Part shown: positions 10,201 to 18,282 of the stretch, one piece after another
How the letters are laid out: each line of letters opens with the position of its first letter
Position numbering within the stretch: the stretch's first letter is position 1
Assembly (NCBI RefSeq): GCF_000426545.1
Contig: NZ_KE384535.1
Coordinates: forward strand, 265,257 to 329,256
DNA length: 64,000 nt
Direction: 5' to 3'
Source: Paenibacillus massiliensis subsp. panacisoli DSM 21345
GTDB taxonomy: Bacteria > Bacillota > Bacilli > Paenibacillales > Paenibacillaceae
Position numbers and translations under genes: made by a program
The notes under the pieces: model-generated
What the model was told of the DNA's origin: nothing
Databases searched by the model: none
The model's input: only the letters and a program-made list of their open reading frames with translations

Positions 10201-13200
10201 AGGATTTGTTCAAATATCCGACGATTGCTGAGCTATCCACACATGTTCAGCCTGTGACTCAATTGGCGGAGCAAGGAGAAGTTAGCGGCGTGGTACGCTT
10301 GACTCCGATTCAGCGCTGGTTCTTTGAGCAACAGACCGCGGAGCCACATCATTTTAACCAGTCTGTCATGCTTTATCGCCCTGAGGGCTACGATGAGCAA
10401 GCGCTGCGGCATGCGTTTCAAGCGATCACTATGCATCATGATGCCTTGCGAATCGTCTTCCATACAGCGAACAGCCATTCAGACCATGTGGTAGATGACG
10501 TTCATGTTCAAGGAGAAATTACGGCCTGGAACCGACGGATGGAGGATGGTGAAGCATACCTTCTGGAGGTCTACGATTGCATGGATAGCAATCTGAATGA
10601 GGAGGAACGAACAGAGAAGGTTGAGGCTTTGTGCAATGAGCTTCAAGCCAGTATTTCTCTGGAGCAGGGTCCGCTCATGAGATTGGGATTGTTCCGTTGC
10701 CCGGATGGCGACCATTTGCTGATTGTCATTCATCACCTGGTAGTGGACGGCGTATCGTGGCGTATTTTGTTTGAAGACCTGGCAACGGCTTATGAGCAGG
10801 CTTCCCAAGGTGAAGAGATCATTCAGCTGCCGCACAAGACAGATTCATTCCAGACGTGGGCTCAGCAGCTCCGTGCTTATGCAGAAGGTCCGGCTATGGA
10901 GCAGGAACAGACCTATTGGGCAGCGATTGCTCAGACAGATGTGGCTCCGCTACCAGTGGATTATGACCAGACTGATAACGATCAAGCCGGCGAAAGAATG
11001 CCACTGATTGCCGATAGCGAGACCGTCACCGCCGTATGGAGCATGGAAGAGACTGAGCAACTGCTTAAGCTTGCCAACCGCACCTATCGCACAGAGATGA
11101 ATGATCTGCTCTTGACGGCAGTCGGTATGGCTTTGCAGGCATGGAGTGGGCAAGAGAGATTCTTGATTCAGCTTGAAGGACATGGTAGAGAGCACATTAT
11201 CCCGGAAGTGGATATTAGCCGGACGATTGGCTGGTTCACTACCCAATATCCGGTATTGCTCGACATGCCTCAAGCGATGACATTGGGCCAGCGCATCAAG
11301 CATGTGAAGGAGAGGCTGCGTAGCGTTCCGAATAAGGGGATCGGCTACGGCATCCTCAAATATATGACAGACTCAGGCAGATCGCCGAGCATGGCACAGC
11401 TTGAAGCCAATCCAGAGATTAGCTTCAATTACCTTGGGCAATTTGACCAGGACATGGAGAGTAATGAGCTTCAGTCCTCCTCATATACCGGAGGGATGCC
11501 ACTGAGTCCCACGATGGCGCGGACATATACACTTGATTTCAATGGGATGATCTCGGGAGGTCAGCTCGGTCTGACGATCAGCTACAGTACTACCAGCTAC
11601 CGTTCAAACACGATGGAGACCTTGGCGAGATTATTGGAAGCGAGTCTCAGAGATATATTATTGCACTGTATTCGCAAGGAGCAGCCTGAGCTTACGCCAA
11701 GCGATATTTCCTATAAGGGCCTTGATGTAGATAGCCTTGATCGTCTCTTGGCCGAGATGAATGTGCACGGAGAGGTGGTCAATGTCTACGGTCTGACTCC
11801 CATGCAAAAAGGGATGCTGTTCCACAGCCAGCTGGATCGACAGATGGCTGCACATGATGCCTATGTAGAGCAGTTCAGCTATGATTTGCAAGGAGAGCTG
11901 AATGTCCAGGCCTTCGCAGAAAGTCTGAACATGCTTGTGCAGCGCCACGAAGCGCTCCGTGCCCATTTTTATTTTGGTCGTGAGACAGAACCGCTACAGG
12001 TCGTATATCGGAGCCGGGAATGCGGCTTTATATATGAGGATTTACGAGAGCTGGCTTCAGAGGAGCAGGAGGCCCGATTAGCCAAGTTCAAGCTGGAGGA
12101 TCAAGCAAGAGGCTTCGATCTGCGTCGAGACGTTCTTCTGCGTGTAGCAGTTTTGCGTACGTCGGAAGACAATTACCGCTTCATATGGAGCTTTCATCAC
12201 ATTGTAATGGATGGTTGGTGTCTGTCCCTGGTGAACAGAGAAGTGTTCGAAGGCTACGCAGCCTTGCAAGCTGGCCAGATACCGGAGCTGGCGCCTCCTG
12301 TTCCATACAGCCGCTTCATCGAATGGCTGGAAGCTCAGGATCGCCAGGCGGCAGAAGATCACTGGAAAGGCTACCTGACCGGATATGATCAGCAGACTTT
12401 GATTCCGGGTACTTTATCCGCCCAGTCCCAGCGGACTGATGGCTATGCTGCTAGTGACTGGGTGAGGGATTTGGATCGGGAGCTGACCCGGCAGGTAGAA
12501 GACACCGCCAAGCGCCATCAGGTGACGACGAATATACTGCTCCAAGCTGCATGGGGAGTTGTATTGCAGAAATATAATCAGCATGAAGATGTACTGTTCG
12601 GTAGTGTCGTCTCAGGGCGCCCATCTGATATTAACGGTGTCGAGGAGATGATCGGTCTCTTCATTAATACGATTCCGGTACGTGTTCGAAGTGAGGCGGG
12701 ACAGAGCTTTGCAGAGGTCATGAAGCGAATGCAGGAACAGGCTATGGCTTCCCATGCATATGATACGTACCCGCTCTTCGAGATTCAGGCCTTGACGGAT
12801 CAGAAGCAGAATCTGATTCAGCATATTATGGTATTCGAGAACTATCCAGTGGATGAGCAGGTTGAGCAATTGGGGCACAAGGAAGAAGCTCCGTTTTCCA
12901 TTGATAATGTGACTGTATTCGAGCAGACGAACTATGATTTCAATCTCGCCGTCATGCCAGGAGAAGGACTCCGTCTGAGCATTGGATACAATGCTCTGGT
13001 ATATTCAGAGGCTGATATTGAACGAATTGCCGGACATTTTGCATATGTGCTGCAACAGGTTGTAGCCAATCCAGACATGGTGATCAGCGATATCAGACTA
13101 GCTACCCCTCAGGAGGAGCACGAGATACTGCATGAGTTCAACGGCTGGGGTGCAGAACAAGAGGTATCACTTGAGCAATGCAATTCTGGCAGAGCTGACA

Positions 13201-15791
13201 GAACGGATAGAACGAATAGAACGGACGGAGCTCACAGCTCAACGGATCCATTCGTGACTGGTTCAACAAGTCGTTCAACAGGGGAGGCGGGTCAGAAGCT
13301 CCATGAAGCTGTTAGCTTCACATTACATGAGCTATTCGAAGAGCAGGCTGCAAGGACACCAGAGCTGGATGCAGTAGTCTTCGAGGACACGAGATTGAGC
13401 TACGATGCTCTGAATCGGAGGGCTAATCAACTGGCAAGAACACTGCGTAATCAAGGAGTGAAGCCAGATCAGTGTGTTGCACTGCTGGCAGAGCGCTCCA
13501 TTGAGATGATTGTCGGGATCTTGGCAATTTTGAAAGCTGGTGGAGCCTATGTGCCGATCGACCCTTCTTATCCGTCTGAACGGATTGAATATATGTTGAA
13601 GGACTCCGGCACTGCGATTCTGATGCTGCAGCAAGGACTTGCAGAGGATATTTCGTTCAGTGGTAAGAAGGTAGTGCTGGATCATCCTGAAGTCTATGCA
13701 CAAGAAGACTCCAATCTACCGTCAGCTGCTGGGCCAGAGCACCTTATGTATGTGCTGTATACCTCTGGAACAACAGGCTTGCCAAAAGGAGTCATGGTCG
13801 CTCATCGCAGTGTAGCGAACACGGTGAACTGGTTCGCAGATCGCTATGCTGACTATGTCAGACATCGCATTGTGCTGACAGCTGAATATACCTTCGATCC
13901 AAGTGTCGAGCAGATCTTCGCCGTGCTCCTGCATGGAGGCGAGCTGCATTGCATTCGGCGGGATACGCTGCTCAGTAAGTCGTCGCTACTCCGTTATATT
14001 GCTAAACATGATATTGGCATGCTGGACTTGCCGCCAGTCCTGATGCGGGCCTTTCTGGCTGAGGAGCCCAAGCTCGATAGCCTAGAGACCTTGATCTCTG
14101 GTGGTGAGCGACTTGAGGATGCGTTGAAGGATGTCTTACTAAGCAAGGGCTACCGACTGCACAACCATTATGGTCCGACAGAGACGACAATTGATGCCCT
14201 TGCAACCGAATGCGAACAGGGTACAGCCGTACATCTGGGCAAGCCAATTCGGCATACTGGTGTCTACATCTTGAATGCTCATAGGCAGTTACAGCCCGTA
14301 GGGGTTGTAGGAGAGCTGTTCATCGCTGGTGCTGGGCTTGCCAGGGGGTACTTGAACAGGCCTGAACTAACCACGGAGAGATTCGTGGAGCATCCATACC
14401 TTCATGGGCAGACCATGTATGCGACGGGTGATCTGGCACGATGGCTGCCTGACGGAAATGTGGAGTTCGTAGGACGAATGGACGATCAGGTGAAGGTACG
14501 CGGCTTCCGGATTGAGCTAGGTGAAGTAGAGGCTCAGCTTGCAGGTATTCCATCGGTACGTGATTGTGCGGTCATTGCAGTAGCAGATGGAAAGGGTCAG
14601 CACCAGCTTTGTGCTTACTTTACGGCTGATGCATCGCTAACGGTACGTGACATCCGCGAACAGCTGGCGGGTGCTTTGCCCGGATACATGATTCCGTCTA
14701 CTTTCGTACAGGTGGAGCGCATGCCGCTGACGACGAGCGGGAAGATTGATCGCAAGGCATTGCCAGCTCCGGAAGCTGGTGTGAATCATGGTACTGAGTA
14801 TGTAGCTCCTCATACTGATGTTGAGCAAATGTTAGCCTCCATATGGCGGGAGGTCCTTGATCTTCCGCAGGTGGGTATCCATGACGATTTCTTCATGCTG
14901 GGAGGCCATTCCTTGAAGGTACTGGAGCTTGTGCGCAAGATTCAGCTTGCCACGGGGATTGAGCTTCCGATTCGCACCGTGCTGGATTGCCCAACGATTG
15001 AGGAGCAGGCGTTGGCACTGATGAAGTCAGAGCTGGAGACAGGACAGGATCAGCCGATCCTTCGTCTTAATGATCATGGGTATGCAACCCTGTTCTGCTT
15101 CCCGCCTATGCTTGGTTATGCATTGTCATTCGCAGAGCTGGCAAAGCAACTGAACGAGGAGGCGGTTCTGTACGGGCTGGAGTTCCCGGAGGAAGCCATG
15201 GATGAAAGGAAGCTGCTGTCAAGCTATGTAGATTTAATTGTCAATACCCAGTCGACGGGACCGTATATGCTGCTTGGTTATTCCATTGGTGGTAATCTGG
15301 CGCATAAGGTGGCAGCTGCACTGGAGGAGCAGGGACATTCGGTGGCAGGCATCATTATACTTGATTCGGTGCGTAGTACTGAATATTCATCCTCTACCGC
15401 GGAGGAGACAACGCAGGAAATTGAGGCCATGCTGGAGCAGGTGCCCGAGGCTTATCGTGAGCTGCTAAATGACTCCTATCGTCGCAAAATGCTCGCTTAC
15501 GCAGTATATGGTAATCAATTACTGAATACAGAGTGCTTGCAGGCTGACATTTACGGACTTGTGGCAGTCGGCTCAGAAGCGGTTAAGGGTAGCGGTGACA
15601 ATCGTCTGCTATGGAAGGATGCCACACAAGGCAGCTATGTAGAGCAGGCCATGATCGGCAATCACTATGAGCTTCTTGAACCAGGCTTTGTGGAGGAGAA
15701 TGCCAAGAGCATTCGTAAGATCATCCGTCATATTTGGCAACAAGGGGAGGCGACGGGGAAGTCCAGACTCGTTATCAGCGATAATCGCTGA
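4290..15791 (+). CDS. Terminal NRPS: half-C, A-T-C-A-T-E-C-A-T-TE
   Basis: This giant synthetase (about 3833 residues) adds three residues and releases the peptide. It opens with only the C-terminal half of a condensation domain (residues 1-240, no HHxxxDG). Then come A1 (core near 430), a carrier (GGHSL near 870), a full C domain (HHIISDG near 1060), A2 (core near 1560), a carrier with GGDSI (near 1950, the form usual before epimerases), an epimerase (HHLVVDG near 2150), a C domain (HHIVMDG near 2640), A3 (core near 3155), a carrier (GGHSL near 3540) and a thioesterase with GYSIGG (near 3665). Pocket codes read against GrsA are DAFWLGGTFK for A1 (valine-like), DAFFIGAVFK for A2 (aliphatic, Val/Ile) and DPEDIGHIDK for A3 (acidic pocket, basic substrate suspected). 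The penultimate residue should be D. The layout matches the last enzyme of tridecaptin-type clusters, but the A3 code differs from alanine. Confidence 0.95.
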   Translation: MKALFEKEKKYWSQKLEPEDRIITLPYTTHVPKDVAAHADYATYTLTFSSDVSSRISSITGSNPWAVYMVLLAGVNSLLHKYTGEEHILLGIPVAETGSSAAKPLNSMLILKSTLNTATTFKSLLSQIKAGISEAIEHQNIPFWTYTEGLDIPRSNADKPLFHTVVSLHNLHKVAWMSEVDAELHMQFKWEDDIASLTMTYNNSYYNETAIASFGEQLSRLYAVVLHQPELMLSSVDILSAQDADRLKFTFNDTTVDYPREASIEELFTQQAKQTPYQVVLVEEQGSMTYGELDEKSNQLAATLRRAGVALEQPVAIMAERSADMVVGMLAILKAGGVYVPIDPDYPEERVSYLLEDSGAELFLVTRAEHRPLDYKGTILNLRDEDVYGAGQPESSASGSVYGRGDNIDEATDQLKAHKPLIGGDRLAYIMYTSGTTGLPKGVMVEHRNVVRLVKNTNFAELHADTKILQTGAVVFDASTFEIWGALLNGGQLILVSQDVILNAARLKEAIRAHGVTTMWLTAPLFNQLSQQDVEMFAGLKELLIGGDVLSVPHVNRVLEAYPSLKLINGYGPTENTTFSTTHAISGIQSEAVPIGRPIANSTAYVVDRAMQLQPVGAWGELLVGGDGVARGYRNRPDLTAEKFIDSPFRSAERCYRTGDLVRWREDGTLEYKGRIDAQVKIRGYRIELGEVEAQLLKLEVVSDAIVVTHEDEQGQKQLCAYVVLQGNRATEVTVHNAAKERVAKEITSDAANEPTSRFANETAMADTETAAIREGNMAGVASQMQELRNALLRELPGYMVPSYFVELKQLPLTPNGKVDRRALPQPERSMHGGSVYEPPRTSMEEHLVSIWQEVLNVERIGIKDNFFEAGGHSLRATHVISLVHRQMHKNLQLKDLFGHPTIEQLAQVLETLEQTSYTAIPIAPQQSHYVLSSAQKRMYILNQLEPDGISYNIPGAVTLVGPLDINAMEQAFQELIQRHETLRTSFDTVQGEPVQRLHDKVSFRLEHIEAHGANREQTDQLLQDFIRPFELNQAPLFRAGLIAVGAEQHILLLDMHHIISDGTSVQVLMQDLVRLYAKDELPALRIQYKDYALWQQEQHRSERYKEQEAYWLGTLAGELPVLDMPTDFPRPAVRSFAGDVLPFTLDARQSAGLKHIAMQTESTLYMVLLAAYTTLLSHYSGQEDIIVGSPIAGRTHAELAPLIGMFVNTLAIRSYPQGSKSFRDYVQEVKGHTLQAFEHQDYPLEELIEKLELDRDLSRNPLFDTVFALQNLEQREQQLNGLRMEPYPGEQTAAKFDLSLFAFEDGEDIACGLQYATRLYNQETIQRLALHFRQLVDAVIEQPDIALSAIEIITPREKEQIIREFNNTVADYPYPKDLPVHVIFEEYAARTPEQIAVTFADERLTYRELNERSEHLARMLQSRGIRRRQGSDTQCVALMAERSIELVVGMLGILKAGGAYVPVDPVYPEERILYLLEDSGAELLLAQRYDQVFFAADIPILDLSDEQQWQGGSLCEGSEMHETAGDAGESESLNNLHGTGSALAEEHLPVKAASTDLAHVMYTSGTTGNPKGVMIEHRNIVRLAKNRSHATLNEDTRLLQTGAVVFDASTFEIWGTLLNGGQLHLVSYDTILDTVQLKQAIQQHSINTLFLTTSLFHQHSQQDIDLFTPLKELIVGGDVLSVPHLNRVMETHPQLRIINAYGPTENTVFSTIYDITEPQTQAVPIGRPIDHSTTYIVNRALKLQPVGAWGELIVGGDGVARGYLNRPELTADKFIVSPYRTGEYCYRTGDLARWRADGVLEYKGRIDEQVKIRGYRIELGEIESRLSSVAGVKESIVVVRQDELGQKQLCAYYVTDREMGAGQLRQALSQDLPGYMVPSYFVQLGELPLTPNGKVDRKALPSPEQHVDSGMDYVAPQTEVQQALADAWGAILGLQRVGIQDNFFHLGGDSIKAIQVSSRLFQAGHRLEMKDLFKYPTIAELSTHVQPVTQLAEQGEVSGVVRLTPIQRWFFEQQTAEPHHFNQSVMLYRPEGYDEQALRHAFQAITMHHDALRIVFHTANSHSDHVVDDVHVQGEITAWNRRMEDGEAYLLEVYDCMDSNLNEEERTEKVEALCNELQASISLEQGPLMRLGLFRCPDGDHLLIVIHHLVVDGVSWRILFEDLATAYEQASQGEEIIQLPHKTDSFQTWAQQLRAYAEGPAMEQEQTYWAAIAQTDVAPLPVDYDQTDNDQAGERMPLIADSETVTAVWSMEETEQLLKLANRTYRTEMNDLLLTAVGMALQAWSGQERFLIQLEGHGREHIIPEVDISRTIGWFTTQYPVLLDMPQAMTLGQRIKHVKERLRSVPNKGIGYGILKYMTDSGRSPSMAQLEANPEISFNYLGQFDQDMESNELQSSSYTGGMPLSPTMARTYTLDFNGMISGGQLGLTISYSTTSYRSNTMETLARLLEASLRDILLHCIRKEQPELTPSDISYKGLDVDSLDRLLAEMNVHGEVVNVYGLTPMQKGMLFHSQLDRQMAAHDAYVEQFSYDLQGELNVQAFAESLNMLVQRHEALRAHFYFGRETEPLQVVYRSRECGFIYEDLRELASEEQEARLAKFKLEDQARGFDLRRDVLLRVAVLRTSEDNYRFIWSFHHIVMDGWCLSLVNREVFEGYAALQAGQIPELAPPVPYSRFIEWLEAQDRQAAEDHWKGYLTGYDQQTLIPGTLSAQSQRTDGYAASDWVRDLDRELTRQVEDTAKRHQVTTNILLQAAWGVVLQKYNQHEDVLFGSVVSGRPSDINGVEEMIGLFINTIPVRVRSEAGQSFAEVMKRMQEQAMASHAYDTYPLFEIQALTDQKQNLIQHIMVFENYPVDEQVEQLGHKEEAPFSIDNVTVFEQTNYDFNLAVMPGEGLRLSIGYNALVYSEADIERIAGHFAYVLQQVVANPDMVISDIRLATPQEEHEILHEFNGWGAEQEVSLEQCNSGRADRTDRTNRTDGAHSSTDPFVTGSTSRSTGEAGQKLHEAVSFTLHELFEEQAARTPELDAVVFEDTRLSYDALNRRANQLARTLRNQGVKPDQCVALLAERSIEMIVGILAILKAGGAYVPIDPSYPSERIEYMLKDSGTAILMLQQGLAEDISFSGKKVVLDHPEVYAQEDSNLPSAAGPEHLMYVLYTSGTTGLPKGVMVAHRSVANTVNWFADRYADYVRHRIVLTAEYTFDPSVEQIFAVLLHGGELHCIRRDTLLSKSSLLRYIAKHDIGMLDLPPVLMRAFLAEEPKLDSLETLISGGERLEDALKDVLLSKGYRLHNHYGPTETTIDALATECEQGTAVHLGKPIRHTGVYILNAHRQLQPVGVVGELFIAGAGLARGYLNRPELTTERFVEHPYLHGQTMYATGDLARWLPDGNVEFVGRMDDQVKVRGFRIELGEVEAQLAGIPSVRDCAVIAVADGKGQHQLCAYFTADASLTVRDIREQLAGALPGYMIPSTFVQVERMPLTTSGKIDRKALPAPEAGVNHGTEYVAPHTDVEQMLASIWREVLDLPQVGIHDDFFMLGGHSLKVLELVRKIQLATGIELPIRTVLDCPTIEEQALALMKSELETGQDQPILRLNDHGYATLFCFPPMLGYALSFAELAKQLNEEAVLYGLEFPEEAMDERKLLSSYVDLIVNTQSTGPYMLLGYSIGGNLAHKVAAALEEQGHSVAGIIILDSVRSTEYSSSTAEETTQEIEAMLEQVPEAYRELLNDSYRRKMLAYAVYGNQLLNTECLQADIYGLVAVGSEAVKGSGDNRLLWKDATQGSYVEQAMIGNHYELLEPGFVEENAKSIRKIIRHIWQQGEATGKSRLVISDNR

Positions 15792-15845
15792 TCGGTTCAC
15801 TTCTTACCTTCACCGAAATCACTGATCTTCAAATTACTTGTCCTA

Positions 15846-15876
15846 GCAGCAGAGGATGGCATGATGCCTCTGCTGC
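15846..15876 (+). other. Perfect 10-bp hairpin after NRPS
   Basis: GCAGCAGAGG and CCTCTGCTGC form a 10-bp perfect stem with an 11-base loop. No T run follows, so it is a poor terminator, and readthrough into the peptidase gene is plausible. It is similar in base content to the hairpin between the two synthetase genes. Confidence 0.45.
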
Positions 15877-15976
15877 GGTGGCAAGCAGATGCCAGGCGCT
15901 ATAGCTACCAAAGCATGTGGCAAAGCACCGTCAAGGCAATGAGTTAACACATCATTAGGTAAGGATGGTACTTCAC

Positions 15977-17884
15977 ATGATGAACAAAAGCATGCGTTGC
16001 CTGGCAATGTTATTTACAGCGTTGATGCTCTGGAACCAGTCCTATACCCCAGTATGGGGCGCAGCAGCCTTGACGCCAGATTCATTGGAACAAGCGATGG
16101 ATGATCTAATGAGTACAGGATTGGAGCAGTTGCACATTCCAGGCGCAGCAGTTGTTGTGACCAAGGGGGAAGATATTTTCTTCAGTAAAGGCTATGGGTA
16201 TGCAGATTTGGAACGCTCTACGGCCTTTGATTCGGCCCAGACTATTGTCCCTGTAGGCTCCTTGACCAAATCTTTCAGTGCAAGTGCAGCAATGCAGCTA
16301 GTCGAGAGGGGGCAGCTTGATCTGCACGAGGATATTAATCGCTATCTTCGCAGCTATCAAGCATCGCAATATGATAATCATCCCTTTCATATGCATCACC
16401 TGCTTACCCACACCTCGGGGCTGGATGAGGCTGTGTATGGGATTAATAGCCATACCCCGACAGGAGCACTGACAGCAGAAGAGTACCTGCGTGATTATTT
16501 TCAGAAGCAACCGCCCATTCGTGAGCCTGGCAGCCAGTATGATTACAGTAACGTAGCCTATGGATTGATCGGGAATGTGGTGGAGCAGGTAAGTGGGCAG
16601 CAGTTGAACGATTATTTCAAAGCCAAACTTTTCGCGCCCATGGATATGCCGAGTGCTACGCTAGACGTGCCTGTGGATAATCCGAAGCTTGCCCAATCCT
16701 ATTACTGGCAGGATGGCAGCTATGAGAAACAACCTTTCTCATACATCCATCTCCCGGGGGCTGGAGCACTCAGCGTGACGCCAAAAGAGTTCTCTCATTA
16801 TTTGATCACGCACCTGAATGAAGGCTTGTACGGAGGGCAAAGAGTGCTGGAGAGCGAGACGGTTGCAGCGATGCATGCGCAGCAATTCGCAGTAGATGAG
16901 CGACTGGATGGAGTAGGGTACGGATTTTTCCGCGGTGAGCTTGAGAATGGAATACCGATGCTGTGGGCTACCGGTGAGATTGATGGTTTTATATCGGAAA
17001 TGGTACTGATCCCGTCGCATGAGCTAGGCATATTTGTCACAGTCAATGCAGCGAACTCAGGACTGGCTTTGCATGGAGCGGTAGTGAATGCGATCGCTGA
17101 AAGACTTCCAGCAGAGGAGCAGGCAGATACGTCTAAGTCACTTCAGACAGCAGTGAATGAAGAGGATAAACTGCCAGAGGAGGTCGCAGGTGTCTATCAG
17201 GCTACCTTGAATCCGGTTCATGGCTGGGGAAAGTGGATTCGCATGCTTGGAAGCATGAAGTACACCGTAAGCCTGCAGGATGAACATACATTGATCGTCA
17301 ATGGAGAGTTCCCGAACGAGAACCAGACGACAGACAGGGTGTTCCAGACGGCTGGGGATGGCTTGCTGGTCGAGAAGGAGGGGAGCAACAGATTACTGCT
17401 ATATCAGCAGGACGGTGTATGGACGCTTATTGCTCCGGACAGCAAGACGTTCAAGCAGACAGCGATATGGCATCAATCTCGTATGTTGCTCATCAATTAC
17501 GCAGCAGCCTCCTTATTTTTTATTTTGGCTCTATTGGTGTGGGTAGTACGGTATGTGAATAGAGCTATACGGCGGACCCAGGCACGGATCTCTACCAGTC
17601 TTGCAGTAATCGCACTGTTGAACACGGTGTTCCTCGGGGTGCAGTTCATTTATGGCAACAGCCAGATCGTATATGGCTATCCGGCTTGGTATATATGGGG
17701 AATCTGTACATTGCCGCTGATATCTGCTCTGATTGCAATGTGGGTCATCATCGTAAATGCCAACAAGCTGATTAGGGGAGAAGGCAGGGGCCGATCGACG
17801 GGGAAAATCATGTTTGCGGTCATCACGCTGCTGCATACGATATATCTCTATTACTGGAACTTCTTGCCGATCCATTACACTTGA
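15977..17884 (+). CDS. Membrane serine peptidase of S12/beta-lactamase fold, likely D-peptidase for self-resistance
   Basis: The gene encodes an exported serine hydrolase. An N-terminal signal sequence (about 30 residues) precedes a class C beta-lactamase/PF00144 domain with the SxxK motif in VGSLTKS (about residue 95) and a YSN motif (about 190). A C-terminal tail then carries three or four membrane helices (about 505-630). This layout and the position directly behind the synthetase match the D-stereospecific resistance peptidases BogQ and TriF, which cut cationic nonribosomal peptides next to D residues. I infer self-resistance or peptide turnover. A plain DD-peptidase-like esterase is the alternative. 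The start is uncertain: AGGTAAGG abuts an ATG at 15965 and lies 12 bases before the ATG at 15977. Confidence 0.8.
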   Translation: MMNKSMRCLAMLFTALMLWNQSYTPVWGAAALTPDSLEQAMDDLMSTGLEQLHIPGAAVVVTKGEDIFFSKGYGYADLERSTAFDSAQTIVPVGSLTKSFSASAAMQLVERGQLDLHEDINRYLRSYQASQYDNHPFHMHHLLTHTSGLDEAVYGINSHTPTGALTAEEYLRDYFQKQPPIREPGSQYDYSNVAYGLIGNVVEQVSGQQLNDYFKAKLFAPMDMPSATLDVPVDNPKLAQSYYWQDGSYEKQPFSYIHLPGAGALSVTPKEFSHYLITHLNEGLYGGQRVLESETVAAMHAQQFAVDERLDGVGYGFFRGELENGIPMLWATGEIDGFISEMVLIPSHELGIFVTVNAANSGLALHGAVVNAIAERLPAEEQADTSKSLQTAVNEEDKLPEEVAGVYQATLNPVHGWGKWIRMLGSMKYTVSLQDEHTLIVNGEFPNENQTTDRVFQTAGDGLLVEKEGSNRLLLYQQDGVWTLIAPDSKTFKQTAIWHQSRMLLINYAAASLFFILALLVWVVRYVNRAIRRTQARISTSLAVIALLNTVFLGVQFIYGNSQIVYGYPAWYIWGICTLPLISALIAMWVIIVNANKLIRGEGRGRSTGKIMFAVITLLHTIYLYYWNFLPIHYT

Positions 17885-17989
17885 TGCTCTTTGGACGATT
17901 AGAAGCGTTACGTAGAGGCGTTTTTACAATGTACAGCATGTACAGAGAAAATAAAATCAAAAATTAACAGATTTCACCATGAAAAAAAA

Positions 17990-18017
17990 TTGACTTCAAG
18001 GGAAAATGTGGTATTTT
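17990..18017 (+). promoter_or_regulatory. Probable sigma-A promoter for the Dab aminotransferase unit
   Basis: TTGACT and TATTTT are separated by 16 bases in an AT-rich stretch upstream of the small ORF and the aminotransferase. This suggests the pair has its own promoter in addition to any readthrough from the NRPS operon. Confidence 0.55.
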
Positions 18018-18105
18018 ATTGAATAAGATATATTTAATTACATTTTTATGTGATAAGAGGTTTCTGGGATTTATAAAAATATAATTGTTGTTAGGTGGTG
18101 TTACA

Positions 18106-18282
18106 GTGATCATCAGACCCTCATTCCAACGAATCAATAACGCATTTGTGAATGTACAGTTGGATAGGGTCTGCTTGATCCCGGAGGCTTTGGATCTTCT
18201 TTGCAAATTGGATTACATATGTACACTTATTGCTTTCCGAGTGTGGAACGATTTCCAATCAGGTCAATGGGAGGATGAGTAA
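18106..18282 (+). CDS. Small unknown protein coupled to the aminotransferase
   Basis: A 58-residue ORF starts at GTG with AGGTGGT six bases upstream. Its TAA overlaps the ATG of the next gene by one base (TAATG), an arrangement typical of translational coupling. The sequence has several hydrophobic stretches (for example LIPEALDLLCKL) and an acidic end, with two Cys. I do not recognise a family. It could be a real small protein that sets the level of the downstream aminotransferase, or only a leader ORF. A TTG start at 18085 is also possible but has no ribosome site. Confidence 0.5.
   Translation: MIIRPSFQRINNAFVNVQLDRVCLIPEALDLLCKLDYICTLIAFRVWNDFQSGQWEDE

Noticed and set aside
13195..13235. 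Short tandem repeats as a CRISPR or VNTR-like array
   Set aside because: They are in-frame DRT/NRT codons within a linker of the synthetase, too short and irregular for an array.
18000..18080. A riboswitch or T-box ahead of the Dab aminotransferase
   Set aside because: The region is AT-rich with no recognisable conserved core and no terminator hairpin.
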